From Desulfovibrionaceae bacterium CG1_02_65_16 (GTDB lineage Bacteria; Desulfobacterota; Desulfovibrionia; Desulfovibrionales; Desulfovibrionaceae), in assembly GCA_001871085.1 (NCBI GenBank), contig MNUQ01000114.1, positions 11,092 to 51,425 of the forward strand: a DNA stretch of 40,334 nucleotides, read 5' to 3'. A model generated the notes under the pieces. It was not told the origin of the DNA. It saw only the letters and a program-made list of their open reading frames with translations, and searched no databases. How positions within the stretch are numbered: position 1 is the stretch's first letter; each line of letters begins with the position of its first letter. The translations under genes and the position numbers were made by a program. This document shows, one piece after another, positions 1 through 8,983 of the stretch.

Positions 1-1
1 G

Positions 2-724
2 GCCGATTCCGGCGTGGCCGATTCCGGCGTGTCCGCCCCAGGCCCGGCCGCCGCGCCCTCCAATACTTTCGAATTCGAGGTCAACGTGCGCCGCGCGGCC
101 TTGCGCGTCTATCTTGTGCGGCTTGGGCTGCTCGCCGGAGCCCGGCACCCTGGCGCGTACACCCTGCACTTGGGCAAAGGCGTCAAAGAGAAGGATGCGG
201 CCGCGCTGAGCAGGCAGGATGTGCTGCTCGGGCTCAAGCGCGTGCGGAAAGCGCCCCAGCAGCAGGCAGCGGGTGATGGCGTCGAGGTGACCTTGGAGCG
301 TCTGCCCCAGGGGTATTACAAGGCCGTGCTGCGTCAGGGCGACATCGTCATCGCCGCCGACGCCTCCACCCTGCCTGATTTGTGGCTGGACGTCTGGGGG
401 CGCTATTTCGCCGATAGCCGCATGCAGCCCGGTCCCGGCGCGCAGGTGCTGGCCATTTCCGGCTTTGCCGGGGTGGATGCCGTGCAGGACTTCGTGCGGC
501 TGCTCGCCAGCTGGGACGAGGCCGTGCAGGATCCGTCGCTGGCCGGGCTTGATCTCGACGTGGACGGCGTGAGCGCGCGCTTCACCTGCCGCGTCGTCAA
601 CCAGGCGGCGTTGGACGCGCGCCTCCGCGCCGCGTTGCCCGAACGCAAGCTTACGCTCATGGACGGGCTGACGGGCGAGGTGACGGGCGAGACGCCTGTT
701 GGAGCGAGGGTGCCGGCTCCATGA
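2..724 (+). CDS. Hypothetical protein, 5' end outside window
   Basis: The frame is open from base 2, so the gene very probably starts upstream of the window; about 240 codons are visible. The first bases encode a doubled Ala-Asp-Ser-Gly-Val unit from a perfect 15-bp tandem duplication. The rest is a soluble alpha/beta-looking sequence with a conserved-looking block Leu-Gly-Lys-Gly-Val-Lys near residue 60 and no membrane segment. The stop codon overlaps the ATG of the next gene (ATGA), so the two are probably translationally coupled. I do not recognise the family. The coupling to a phosphatidyltransferase gene does not by itself reveal a function. Confidence 0.7.
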   Translation, partial: ADSGVADSGVSAPGPAAAPSNTFEFEVNVRRAALRVYLVRLGLLAGARHPGAYTLHLGKGVKEKDAAALSRQDVLLGLKRVRKAPQQQAAGDGVEVTLERLPQGYYKAVLRQGDIVIAADASTLPDLWLDVWGRYFADSRMQPGPGAQVLAISGFAGVDAVQDFVRLLASWDEAVQDPSLAGLDLDVDGVSARFTCRVVNQAALDARLRAALPERKLTLMDGLTGEVTGETPVGARVPAP

Positions 725-1308
725 CGCCCTCCGCGCGCGAGAACAACTGGACCATTCCCAATGTGCTCACCGTGGCGCGCATCATGCTCACGCCCGGGTT
801 CGTCATCGCCTTTGTGGACCAGCGTTTCGGTCTGGCGTGGGTGCTGTTCGCCGTGGCCGGTCTTACGGACGCGCTGGACGGCACCCTTGCGCGCATCCTC
901 AAGCAGCGGTCCACCTTTGGGGCCATGCTGGACCCGCTGGCGGACAAGGTGCTGCTCGTCACCAGCTTTTTGTGTCTTGCCCAGCAGGACTGGGTGCCGC
1001 GCTGGCTGGCGGTGCTGGTTGTCAGCCGCGATGTGCTCATTGTGGGGGGGCTGGCGCTGCTGCACTATTCCGGCGTGGACGTGAAGCGTGGCATCAATCC
1101 CGCGTGGATAAGCAAATTCACCACGCTGGCGCAAATTTCACTGGTGTTGCTGGTGATGGTGGAGCACAGCATGTCGCTGCCGCATCCGGTGCTGCACGTG
1201 GGCCTGGTGTGGAGCGTGGCCGTGCTGACGATATTGAGCGGGGCCTATTATCTGACGGTTGGCCTGCGCATGTTTCCGCACAACGAAAACGGGCAGGCGC
1301 ACTTGTAG
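721..1308 (+). CDS. CDP-alcohol phosphatidyltransferase (PgsA-like)
   Basis: Integral membrane enzyme of the CDP-alcohol phosphotransferase superfamily, which moves a phosphatidyl group from CDP-diacylglycerol to an alcohol such as glycerol 3-phosphate. The full catalytic signature D-x2-D-G-x2-A-R-x8-G-x3-D-x3-D is present, with Asp50, Asp53, Gly54, Arg58, Gly67, Asp71 and Asp75 exactly spaced. About five hydrophobic segments are visible in 195 residues, normal for the family. The ATG overlaps the stop of the preceding gene. A second enzyme with the same signature lies at 29423-29983 and looks closer to classical PgsA, so the alcohol acceptor of this copy is uncertain. Confidence 0.85.
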   Translation: MTPSARENNWTIPNVLTVARIMLTPGFVIAFVDQRFGLAWVLFAVAGLTDALDGTLARILKQRSTFGAMLDPLADKVLLVTSFLCLAQQDWVPRWLAVLVVSRDVLIVGGLALLHYSGVDVKRGINPAWISKFTTLAQISLVLLVMVEHSMSLPHPVLHVGLVWSVAVLTILSGAYYLTVGLRMFPHNENGQAHL

Positions 1309-1314
1309 CGCCGG

Positions 1315-1497
1315 CTATTTCTCGTGCTTCTTGCGCTCGGATTCCGGGGTGACGTCGATTTCGTCCGGCTCGTTCAAGCTGCGCTTGAAGTTTTTTATGC
1401 TGCGGCCCAGCCCCGAGCCGACTTCTGGCAGCTTGTTCACCCCCGTGATGAGCAGCACCACGATGATGATGAGCAAAATTCCCGTAAGTCCGCCCAT
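1315..1497 (-). CDS. tatA: Sec-independent translocase protein TatA/TatE family
   Basis: Sixty-residue protein with the TatA plan: a short periplasmic N-terminus, one hydrophobic helix (about residues 5-18), a hinge with Lys-Leu-Pro-Glu, then an amphipathic helix ending in Gly-Arg-Ser-Ile-Lys-Asn-Phe-Lys-Arg, and a charged tail. TatA oligomers form the pore that exports folded, twin-arginine proteins. The usual Phe-Gly before the hinge is replaced by Thr-Gly-Val-Asn. A strong AGGAGG lies 8 bases before the ATG. It stands alone: no tatB or tatC is in the window. It is convergent with the phosphatidyltransferase gene (6 bases apart) and divergent from the cysteine-rich gene. Confidence 0.88.
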   Translation of the reverse strand: MGGLTGILLIIIVVLLITGVNKLPEVGSGLGRSIKNFKRSLNEPDEIDVTPESERKKHEK

Positions 1498-1565
1498 CTG
1501 TCATTCCTCCTGACGCGCGCACGTTACGCTTTGGCGTGACGCTGGTCAATGGACCGGCGCGCCGC

Positions 1566-1595
1566 TTTACAACTGTCGCGCCTCCAGCGTATAAA
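1566..1595 (+). promoter_or_regulatory. Candidate sigma70 promoter for the cysteine-rich gene
   Basis: TTTACA (1566-1571) and TATAAA (1590-1595) are separated by 18 bases, each box matching five of six consensus positions. It lies about 50 bases upstream of the ATG at 1644. Seen by eye only. Confidence 0.5.
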
Positions 1596-1643
1596 ACGCA
1601 CGGGAGGCGGCATGGCGTATTTGCTTTTTTTTGAGGGAACCGC

Positions 1644-2030
1644 ATGACGAAAGCGACCGGTGCGGATGTGCTGCGCCTTCCCGCCTTTGGCTGCCGGTCC
1701 TATCATGGCGGCCGCTGCCTGTACGAAGAGCAACTGAACCCAGGGTTCGACGCGCGCCTGCGCTGTCAGGTGCTGGTCAAATGGGAGGCCGTGTACGAGG
1801 ATTTCCTCAACCGGGCGGAGCAGTTCGGCCTGACGGAGGCGGATCTCTCCGGGCTGTGGCGCGCGCGTTTCGAGCGCTTGGCCGAGGAGTCCATTGACTG
1901 CCAGGAGTTCACGCCCGCGTTGGCCGAAACCATGCCGGAGTGCCGTCACCTTTTTGTGGACATCTGCCTGTTGCGCCTGCCGCAATGCCACGGTCATTGC
2001 AAGAACTACCGCCTGCACACCAAAGCCTGA
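1644..2030 (+). CDS. Small cysteine-rich hypothetical protein
   Basis: This 128-residue soluble protein has seven cysteines: one in Gly-Cys-Arg-Ser-Tyr-His-Gly-Gly-Arg-Cys near the N-terminus (two Cys eight apart), one near residue 42, and a C-terminal group of four (Glu-Cys-Arg-His, Ile-Cys, Gln-Cys-His-Gly-His-Cys-Lys). The Cys and His pattern suggests a metal or iron-sulfur site. There is no signal peptide or membrane segment. It has its own candidate promoter and is followed after 14 bases by another hypothetical gene. I do not recognise a named family, though similar short Cys-rich proteins occur in Desulfovibrio genomes. Function unknown. Confidence 0.75.
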   Translation: MTKATGADVLRLPAFGCRSYHGGRCLYEEQLNPGFDARLRCQVLVKWEAVYEDFLNRAEQFGLTEADLSGLWRARFERLAEESIDCQEFTPALAETMPECRHLFVDICLLRLPQCHGHCKNYRLHTKA

Positions 2031-2044
2031 ACTGGAGAGCGCGC

Positions 2045-2911
2045 ATGATTTTTATTTTTCCGCAGATGCACCCGAACCTGCTTGATGCCGCCACGCGCGC
2101 CGCGTTGCCCGAGGAGGCCCGCTTCCTTGACCCCGGTCTCGCCGCGCCGGCTGATCGCGCCTACGCGCGTCCGTCCGCCGCGCCTTTCGACGCGCGCATG
2201 GCCCGGGCGATTCTGGCCGATACGCTGCGCTTCGGCGAATCCCTGGCCAGCCCGCGCGATATTCTGGCCCAAGCGCTGATCGAGCAGACGGGAGCGCTGA
2301 GCCCCGAGAGCAGCCGCGTCGTGCAGGCTGAGGTGGAGCGCAGCGTTCTTGGCGTCGTCGCCCCGGAGCATGAGCAGGGTGATCCGCAGGATGTGGCCCG
2401 CAAGCAGGCCCAGACGGTATTGCTGCTGGCCTGGAGTCTGGAGGAGCGCGTGCTGGAGCTGAACGGCGCGGAAGCGCGTGTGCAGAAGGCCTGGTCGCGC
2501 CTGGGCGAAAGCGTTTCGCCCGGCGAGGGCGAACCCGACGATGAGGTCGATCATGAGGCCATGAGCCTTGGCCGGGAGCTTTCCGGCATCACGCTGCCCG
2601 TGGGCCAGGATGACCGGAACGCCCCGGCGGCTTCCGGCGGCGTCGCCGTGGACCAGCCGTGGCGCAGGCTGCTGGAGGGCTTTGGGCTGCTTGCCGCGCC
2701 GGATGATGTTTTCGCCACGGCCGATGCGCGGATCGCTGCGGCCCTTGCCGATGCGGATGTGCCCGAGGCCCCGCTGACCGACATGCCCGGAGCGCAGCGC
2801 GTGTACCGCGCGCAGGCCTGGCGCATGCTCGGCATGTCGCGCCTGCCGGAGGCCAAGCCCTGGCTGGCCGCCCCGCTCACCCTTGGCGTTTTCGACGCCG
2901 CCAGGGGGTAG
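2045..2911 (+). CDS. Hypothetical protein
   Basis: This 288-residue protein is read from the ATG at 2045, which follows GGAGA by a few bases; an upstream in-frame start at 1940 would overlap the preceding gene and lacks a site. It is mostly helical and rich in alanine, with no signal peptide or membrane helix. An acidic stretch (Glu-Pro-Asp-Asp-Glu-Val-Asp-His-Glu) lies around residues 169-177. It sits between the cysteine-rich gene and the HAD phosphatase gene in what looks like one transcription unit (gaps of 14 and 8 bases). I recognise no catalytic motif or family. Confidence 0.75.
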   Translation: MIFIFPQMHPNLLDAATRAALPEEARFLDPGLAAPADRAYARPSAAPFDARMARAILADTLRFGESLASPRDILAQALIEQTGALSPESSRVVQAEVERSVLGVVAPEHEQGDPQDVARKQAQTVLLLAWSLEERVLELNGAEARVQKAWSRLGESVSPGEGEPDDEVDHEAMSLGRELSGITLPVGQDDRNAPAASGGVAVDQPWRRLLEGFGLLAAPDDVFATADARIAAALADADVPEAPLTDMPGAQRVYRAQAWRMLGMSRLPEAKPWLAAPLTLGVFDAARG

Positions 2912-2919
2912 GTCCCGCC

Positions 2920-3600
2920 ATGACCAAGCTGGACGACAACTTCAACGCCGATTCCCTGCGGCGCTATCGCGGTTTCATCTTTGACTGCGACGGGGTGCTC
3001 ATCGATTCCTTCGTGGCCAACACCGTCTATTACAATAAATACCGCAAGCACTTTGGCCTGCCGCCCATGAGCCCGGAGGACGAGGTCTACACGCACATTC
3101 AGAACGTGTACGACTCGCTGAAGCGCATTGTGCCTGCGGAGCGTTATGAAGAGGCGCTGGCCTTCCGCTCGCAGATAGACTACCGCGACATGTTGCCGTT
3201 TTTGACGCGTGAGCTGGGCATCCGCCGGCTGCTGGGCTGGCTCAAAAGGCAGAATTTCTTGCTTGGTGTGGACACCAACCGCATGGATACCGTGCACCTT
3301 GTGTTCAATGCCGTGGACTTGCAAGGGTATTTTGACCCCGTTATGACTGTGGCGAACACAGCCGCGCCCAAACCGGACCCAGACGGCGTGCGGCAGATTC
3401 TTGAGGCCTGGGGCCTGGATCGCACTGAAGTGGCCTTCCTGGGCGATTCCAGCGTGGACGAGCACACGGCGAAGAACGCGGGCGTTGACTTTTGGGCCTT
3501 TAAAAATCCGGATCTGGACGCCACGCTCTTTGTGCCGGACTTCGGCGCCTTGCTTGAGGCCTTCAAGCGGGCCTGGCCGGAACTTGCGGGGCAGCCATAG
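2920..3600 (+). CDS. HAD-superfamily phosphatase (Gph-like)
   Basis: This 226-residue haloacid-dehalogenase hydrolase has all four motifs: motif I Phe-Asp-Cys-Asp-Gly-Val-Leu-Ile-Asp near residue 20 (nucleophile Asp and acid/base Asp), motif II Gly-Val-Asp-Thr-Asn near residue 110, motif III Lys in Ala-Pro-Lys-Pro-Asp near 149, and motif IV Phe-Leu-Gly-Asp-Ser-Ser-Val-Asp near 172. The long helical insert after motif I is a type C1 cap, as in phosphoglycolate phosphatase. The substrate cannot be read from the sequence; phosphoglycolate or another small phosphomonoester is the family default. It lies 8 bases after the previous gene. Confidence 0.88.
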   Translation: MTKLDDNFNADSLRRYRGFIFDCDGVLIDSFVANTVYYNKYRKHFGLPPMSPEDEVYTHIQNVYDSLKRIVPAERYEEALAFRSQIDYRDMLPFLTRELGIRRLLGWLKRQNFLLGVDTNRMDTVHLVFNAVDLQGYFDPVMTVANTAAPKPDPDGVRQILEAWGLDRTEVAFLGDSSVDEHTAKNAGVDFWAFKNPDLDATLFVPDFGALLEAFKRAWPELAGQP

Positions 3601-3686
3601 GGGCTTGATTCTTCGGTTTTGGTGTGCCAAAAGGAAGGCACAGGCAGGGGTGCCGAATACGCTCCCCGCAAGCTTGCGGAGGTTTG

Positions 3687-4022
3687 ATGTCCTATCTGAT
3701 GATCATTCTGTTGAAGGCGTTGCAGCTGGTTTCCACGCTGCTCACCGTGTATATGTGGGTGGTCATCGTTTCTGCCCTGCTTTCCTGGGTGAATCCAGAC
3801 CCTTACAATCCCATTGTGCGTTTTTTGCGCAACGCCACGGAGCCGCTGTACTCTCGCATCCGGCGCATGTTTCCTTTCATTGTGCTGGGCGGTTTCGACC
3901 TTTCGCCCATTGTCGTCATCTTCGCGGTGCAGATTTTGAGCGCGCTCATCGACAGGCTTGTGTTCGACATGGCCATGAACGCCCGCATGATGGGCGCACT
4001 GTCCTCCTTTCTGATGGGGTAG
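3687..4022 (+). CDS. YggT family membrane protein
   Basis: This 111-residue protein has two hydrophobic stretches (about residues 5-30 and 65-90) separated by the family block Ser-Trp-Val-Asn-Pro-Asp-Pro-Tyr-Asn-Pro and Arg-Asn-Ala-Thr-Glu-Pro-Leu. These mark the YggT/YlmG family, linked in other bacteria and plastids to membrane and division-associated processes. I chose the ATG at 3687 because GCGGAGG precedes it by a few bases; the longer frame from 3624 starts without a site. It is followed 4 bases on by divIVA and then yggU, a conserved neighbourhood near division genes. Confidence 0.9.
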   Translation: MSYLMIILLKALQLVSTLLTVYMWVVIVSALLSWVNPDPYNPIVRFLRNATEPLYSRIRRMFPFIVLGGFDLSPIVVIFAVQILSALIDRLVFDMAMNARMMGALSSFLMG

Positions 4023-4026
4023 CGGC

Positions 4027-4530
4027 ATGACCATCTCCAAAATCGACCTGCTGAACCGCAAGTTCACCAAGCGCGTGTGGGGCTATGCGCCCGAGGAAGT
4101 CGACCAGCTCATGGGCGAGGTGGCGGAGATGCTTGGCGTTGTGGCCGAGGAGCGCAAGAATCTCATCAAAAAGGTTCGGCGCATGGAGGCCAGCGTCGAC
4201 GAGTTCCGCCAGCGCGACGAGACCCTGCGCGACACGCTCATGAGCACGCAGAAGATGGTCGACGACATCAAGGGCGGAGCCCAGCGCGAGGCGCAGCTCA
4301 TCCTGGACGAGGCGCGGTCCAAGGCCGAGGGCATGGTGCAGCAGGGGCACAACCGCCTGGCCCAGCTCTACGAGGACATAGAAAATTTGAAGCGCCAGCG
4401 CAGCCAGTTCGAAATTCAGCTGCGCGGGCTGCTGGAAACGCATTTGCGCGTTCTGGACAGTGAGGACACGGCCGCATCTCGGCTGGAGTCCTTGGAGTCG
4501 AAGTTGAAGTTTTTACGGAAAGCGGAGTGA
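4027..4530 (+). CDS. divIVA: DivIVA domain protein
   Basis: This 167-residue protein begins with the DivIVA lipid-binding module (Ile-Asp-Leu-Leu-Asn-Arg-Lys-Phe, then Gly-Tyr-Ala-Pro-Glu-Glu-Val-Asp) followed by a long coiled coil of charged heptads covering about residues 35-150. DivIVA-like proteins gather at curved membrane such as poles and septa and recruit partners; in Gram-negatives the exact role is less settled. It starts 4 bases after yggT and has only a weak ribosome site, suggesting coupled translation. yggU follows 7 bases later. Confidence 0.9.
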   Translation: MTISKIDLLNRKFTKRVWGYAPEEVDQLMGEVAEMLGVVAEERKNLIKKVRRMEASVDEFRQRDETLRDTLMSTQKMVDDIKGGAQREAQLILDEARSKAEGMVQQGHNRLAQLYEDIENLKRQRSQFEIQLRGLLETHLRVLDSEDTAASRLESLESKLKFLRKAE

Positions 4531-4537
4531 TTTTTGC

Positions 4538-4867
4538 GTGGGACAGGCGCCCCCTTTGTTTGTCCGCAAGACGGGCGGCGGGGAATGGCGGCTTGAGGTA
4601 TGGGTGCAGCCGGGAGCCCGAAAGGACGAACTGGCCGGAGTGCACGATGACCGCCTCAAAATCCGTCTTTGCGCCCCCGCCGTGGACAACAAGGCCAACA
4701 AGGCCCTTGTGTTGTATGTGGCCGGGCTTCTTGGCCTCAAACGCAACCAGGTGAGCCTCGCGGCAGGGCACACGTCCCGCAGGAAAACGCTTCGAGTCCT
4801 GGCCGAGAAAGAGCCGATCTGGCCTGAGGTCCGTATGGACGAGGCTGGCGGGCAACCTCCAACTTGA
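4538..4867 (+). CDS. YggU/DUF167 family protein
   Basis: This 109-residue protein carries the DUF167 core: Val-Gln-Pro-Gly-Ala-Arg-Lys-Asp-Glu, Leu-Lys-Ile-Arg-Leu-Cys-Ala-Pro-Ala-Val-Asp-Asn-Lys-Ala-Asn-Lys-Ala, and a late Gly-His-Thr-Ser-Arg-Arg-Lys. The family is widespread with no settled biochemical function and is often found with yggT. The start is GTG at 4538, 7 bases after divIVA ends. It ends 11 bases before the next ATG, so the run from yggT to ilvB could be one transcript. Confidence 0.88.
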   Translation: MGQAPPLFVRKTGGGEWRLEVWVQPGARKDELAGVHDDRLKIRLCAPAVDNKANKALVLYVAGLLGLKRNQVSLAAGHTSRRKTLRVLAEKEPIWPEVRMDEAGGQPPT

Positions 4868-4878
4868 AGGAGCCACAC

Positions 4879-5109
4879 ATGGAAGATTTGGATCGCGCCC
4901 TCATCGAGAAGTTCGCCATTGAAGATTCCGAACTGCGCGCTCTGTGGCAGCAGCACCAGGATTTTGAAAAGATGATCGTAAAGCTAGAAGGCAAGCCGTT
5001 CCTAAGCCCCGCCGTTGAATTGGAGATCAAGGAGCTGAAGAAGAAGAAGCTTGCCGGAAAGACGAAGCTGCAAGCCTTGCTGGATAAGTATCGTCATCAG
5101 GAGGCATAG
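4879..5109 (+). CDS. DUF465 (YdcH-like) small protein
   Basis: This 76-residue helical protein has the DUF465 pattern: His-Gln-Asp-Phe-Glu-Lys near the middle and a run of lysines (Leu-Lys-Lys-Lys-Lys-Leu-Ala-Gly-Lys) before a C-terminal helix. Family members are small, probably coiled-coil proteins of unknown function. AAGGAG lies 7 bases before the ATG at 4879, so this start is preferred over an in-frame one 15 bases earlier. It ends 4 bases before ilvB, which suggests that ilvB translation may be coupled to it. Confidence 0.85.
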   Translation: MEDLDRALIEKFAIEDSELRALWQQHQDFEKMIVKLEGKPFLSPAVELEIKELKKKKLAGKTKLQALLDKYRHQEA

Positions 5110-5113
5110 TGCT

Positions 5114-6805
5114 ATGGAGCTCAGCGGAGCTCAAATTCTGCTTGAGTGTCTTAAACGTGAAGGAGTGGAGGTAGTCTTCGGGTTCCCTGGGGGAGCCGTC
5201 ATCGACATCTACAATGAGCTGCCGAACGCCTCCTTCAAGCACGTGCTGGTGCGTCATGAGCAGGCGGCCATCCATGCTGCGGACGGTTACGCCCGCGCCT
5301 CTGGAAAAGTTGGCTGCTGCCTCGTGACCTCCGGTCCGGGCGCCACCAATACGGTGACGGGCATCGCCACAGCGTACATGGACTCCATTCCGGTTGTGAT
5401 TTTGACCGGTCAGGTGCCCACACCGTTGATTGGAAACGACGCCTTCCAGGAAGTGGACATCGTCGGCATCACCCGTCCCTGCACCAAGCATAATTATCTT
5501 GTGAAGGACGTGAAGAATCTGGCCCATGTCATCCGCCAGGCCTTCTTCATCGCGCGGTCCGGCCGTCCCGGCCCCGTGCTCGTCGACCTGCCCAAAGACG
5601 TCATGCAGACCAAGACGGAGTTCGTCTGGCCCGAGGACGTCCACATGCGCAGCTACAATCCCAACTACAAGCCCCACGCCGGGCAGATCCGCAAGGTCGC
5701 CCAGCTCATCCGCGACGCCGAACGCCCGCTCATCTACGCCGGCGGCGGCGTCATCTCCAGTCACGCGCACGAGGCGCTGACCTGGCTCGCCCAGAATCTG
5801 CACATACCGGTCACGGCCACGCTCATGGGCCTGGGCTGCTTTCCCGGCAACGACAAGCTCTGGCTGGGCATGCTTGGCATGCACGGCACCTACGCGGCCA
5901 ACATGGCCATCAACAACGCCGATTTTGTGCTCGCTGTGGGCGCGCGCTTCGACGACCGCGTGACCGGCAAGGTGAGCACCTTCGCCCCCAAGGCCACCCT
6001 CGTCCATGTGGACATCGACCCCACGAGCATTCAGAAGAACGTCAGCGTTCATGTGCCGCTTGTGGCCGATTGCCGCCTGGCGCTGGAGGCTTTGAAAGAG
6101 GAGCTGGAGCCCAGCCTCGCCGTGTACGACTTCGAGGAAGGGCACCGGCCCTGGCTTGGCAAGGTTGCGGCCTGGGCTAAGGAGCATCCCCTCACCTACA
6201 AGCCGAGCGCTGAGACCATCAAGCCGCAGCATGTGGTGGAGGTTCTGCACGAGCTCACCCATGGCGACGCCATCATCGCCACCGAGGTGGGCCAGAATCA
6301 GATGTGGGCGGCCCAGTTCTATAAGTTCAACAAGCCCAACGCGTTCCTCTCCTCTGGAGGGCTGGGCACCATGGGCTACGGCTTCCCGGCGGCCATCGGC
6401 GCACAGTTCGCCTGTCCGGACCGCATGGTCATTGATGTCGCCGGCGACGGCTCCATCCAGATGAACATTCAGGAGCTGGCCACCAGCGTGGCCAACAAGC
6501 TGGGCATAAAAATCGTCATTCTGAACAATGGGTTCCTCGGCATGGTGCGCCAGTGGCAAGAGCTGTTCTACAAGCGCAACTACTGCGAAACCTGCATGGA
6601 CGCCCAGCCGGACTTTGTGAAGCTGGCCGAGGCATACGGGGCCAAGGGCTTCCGCATCAGCAAAACGGCGGAGTTGCGCCGCGTGCTGCAAGAGGCCCTG
6701 GACACGCCAGGCACGGTCATTGTGGATGTGCTGGTTGAGCGCGAGGAGAACGTGTACCCCATGGTCCCGGCCGGCGCGTCCCTCACCGACATGCTGCTGG
6801 TGTAG
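5114..6805 (+). CDS. ilvB: Acetolactate synthase, large (catalytic) subunit
   Basis: This 563-residue enzyme makes 2-acetolactate or 2-aceto-2-hydroxybutyrate from pyruvate (and 2-oxobutyrate), the first common step to valine, leucine and isoleucine. The N-terminal domain has the TPP-activating Glu49 in Arg-His-Glu-Gln-Ala-Ala and the Gly-Pro-Gly-Ala-Thr-Asn block; a central FAD-binding domain follows; and the C-terminal domain has the TPP/Mg motif Gly-Asp-Gly-Ser-Ile-Gln-Met-Asn near 443, closing Asn-Asn about 25 residues on. The length is normal. It is followed 9 bases later by the regulatory subunit gene ilvN. No leader peptide or attenuator is visible upstream, because the DUF465 gene abuts it. 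Confidence 0.97.
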   Translation: MELSGAQILLECLKREGVEVVFGFPGGAVIDIYNELPNASFKHVLVRHEQAAIHAADGYARASGKVGCCLVTSGPGATNTVTGIATAYMDSIPVVILTGQVPTPLIGNDAFQEVDIVGITRPCTKHNYLVKDVKNLAHVIRQAFFIARSGRPGPVLVDLPKDVMQTKTEFVWPEDVHMRSYNPNYKPHAGQIRKVAQLIRDAERPLIYAGGGVISSHAHEALTWLAQNLHIPVTATLMGLGCFPGNDKLWLGMLGMHGTYAANMAINNADFVLAVGARFDDRVTGKVSTFAPKATLVHVDIDPTSIQKNVSVHVPLVADCRLALEALKEELEPSLAVYDFEEGHRPWLGKVAAWAKEHPLTYKPSAETIKPQHVVEVLHELTHGDAIIATEVGQNQMWAAQFYKFNKPNAFLSSGGLGTMGYGFPAAIGAQFACPDRMVIDVAGDGSIQMNIQELATSVANKLGIKIVILNNGFLGMVRQWQELFYKRNYCETCMDAQPDFVKLAEAYGAKGFRISKTAELRRVLQEALDTPGTVIVDVLVEREENVYPMVPAGASLTDMLLV

Positions 6806-6814
6806 GAGGGAGCC

Positions 6815-7297
6815 ATGCGACACACCTTATCCGTAACGGTAGAGAATGAACCCGGCGTGCTTTCACGCGTGGCCGGGCTGTTCAGCGGCCGCGGGTTCAA
6901 CATCGAGTCCTTGAACGTCGGCCCGACGCTGGATCCCGGCGCCTCCGTCATGACTGTCACCACCGAGGGCGATGAGCAGATCATTGAGCAGATAGTGAAG
7001 CAGCTGCGCAAACTCATCACTGTCATCAAGGTGGTGGACCTGACGGAGATGAAGAGCGTTCTGCGCGAGATGATTTTGCTCAAAGTCAACGCCTGCGACG
7101 CCAACCGCGCGGAGATTCTGCGCACGGTCGACATCTTCCGCTGCAAGGTGGTGGATGTGAGCATTGACGAGATAACCATTGAAGCCACGGGAAACCACGA
7201 GAAAATCGAGGCCATCATCGGACTTCTCAACCGTTTTGGAATCAAAGAGATTTCGCGCTCCGGCATGGTGGCCATGAAGCGCTCCATGCAGGGCTAA
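6815..7297 (+). CDS. ilvN: Acetolactate synthase, small (regulatory) subunit
   Basis: This 160-residue protein starts with an ACT domain (Val-Glu-Asn-Glu-Pro-Gly-Val-Leu-Ser-Arg-Val-Ala-Gly-Leu-Phe-Ser-Gly-Arg-Gly, residues 9-27) that usually binds valine for feedback inhibition, followed by the C-terminal domain that activates the catalytic subunit. The size matches IlvH/IlvN long-form small subunits. TAGGAGGGAGCC precedes the ATG and includes the ilvB stop, so the two subunits are probably made in step. ilvC follows 54 bases later. Confidence 0.96.
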   Translation: MRHTLSVTVENEPGVLSRVAGLFSGRGFNIESLNVGPTLDPGASVMTVTTEGDEQIIEQIVKQLRKLITVIKVVDLTEMKSVLREMILLKVNACDANRAEILRTVDIFRCKVVDVSIDEITIEATGNHEKIEAIIGLLNRFGIKEISRSGMVAMKRSMQG

Positions 7298-7336
7298 GGC
7301 ACGTCACAACCCGCCGGGGATATCTTCGGCGTATGA

Positions 7337-8341
<1,005 letters not shown>

Positions 8342-8360
8342 CCGCAACGATTTCCGAAAA

Positions 8361-8398
8361 GACGGAGTCAGGCCCAACGCTTGACTCCGTCTTTTTTT
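8361..8398 (+). terminator. Rho-independent terminator after ilvC
   Basis: A perfect 10-bp stem (8361-8370 with 8382-8391) is followed by seven T residues. The loop is about 11 bases. It lies 20 bases after the ilvC stop and ends the ilv unit. Confidence 0.93.
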
Positions 8399-8585
8399 GT
8401 GGCCTAAATATATCTGTTTTTAGATGAACTTTAGTGTTGTTCTGCAGAGCAAATTGCAGGAGCATACGAACACAAGATGTTGACGCACAGAACGTCGGGT
8501 GTTACCTGCCAATCTAAAGAACTCTTTAAAACTGCATCATGCAGCTAGTACCGCCTCATTACACACCCTTGAAAAGGAGACGTTA

Positions 8586-8981
8586 ATGGACGATTATTTG
8601 AAGGAGGCCCTGGAAATCGTCAAGGCCCAGGCCAGTGTGCGGACCATGACGGAGGATGAGATCACCTCCATGGTCAAGAAACTGGTGCGCGGCATTCAGG
8701 CCATCGCCGCAGATGCGCCAATGCAGTCTGTGGATGAAGAGGTTGCCTGCGAGCCTGGCAAGTGTGTTCGCGAGAAGACAATCACCTGCTGTGTTTGCGG
8801 CAAAGCATTCAAGCTCATCACCAAGAAGCATCTCGCCTCTCATGGCCTGACCCCTCCCGAGTACCGCGAAAAGTACGGTTACAAGAAGGGCATGCCTCTT
8901 GTGTGCAAGTCGCTCCAGCGCGACCGCCGCAAGAAGATGAAGGAGATGGAGCTCTGGAAGAAGCGTGGGGCCAAGAAATAA
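8586..8981 (+). CDS. MucR/Ros family transcriptional regulator
   Basis: This 131-residue protein carries a Ros-type zinc finger: Cys68-x2-Cys71 and His82-x3-His86, followed by His-Gly-Leu-Thr-Pro-Pro-Glu-Tyr-Arg-Glu-Lys-Tyr-Gly, the family hallmark after the finger. Ros/MucR proteins bind AT-rich DNA and in alphaproteobacteria control exopolysaccharide and cell-cycle genes; Desulfovibrio genomes carry several whose targets are mostly unknown. The ATG at 8586 has AAGGAG upstream and is preferred over in-frame starts further upstream. The 187-base AT-richer stretch before it (8399-8585) probably holds its promoter and perhaps an autoregulatory site. It ends 2 bases before the vanX-like gene. 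Confidence 0.9.
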   Translation: MDDYLKEALEIVKAQASVRTMTEDEITSMVKKLVRGIQAIAADAPMQSVDEEVACEPGKCVREKTITCCVCGKAFKLITKKHLASHGLTPPEYREKYGYKKGMPLVCKSLQRDRRKKMKEMELWKKRGAKK

Positions 8982-8983
8982 CG

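Noticed and set aside
5110-5113. Attenuator or leader peptide before ilvB
   Set aside because: Only 4 bases separate the DUF465 stop from the ilvB ATG, leaving no room for one.
5027-6823. 598-codon open frame opposite ilvB
   Set aside because: Shadow of a certain gene; composition and lack of motifs fit GC-rich antisense.
8399-8585. TTGACG at 8480 as a mucR promoter
   Set aside because: The -10 region at the right distance (TACCTG) matches poorly; not enough to call.
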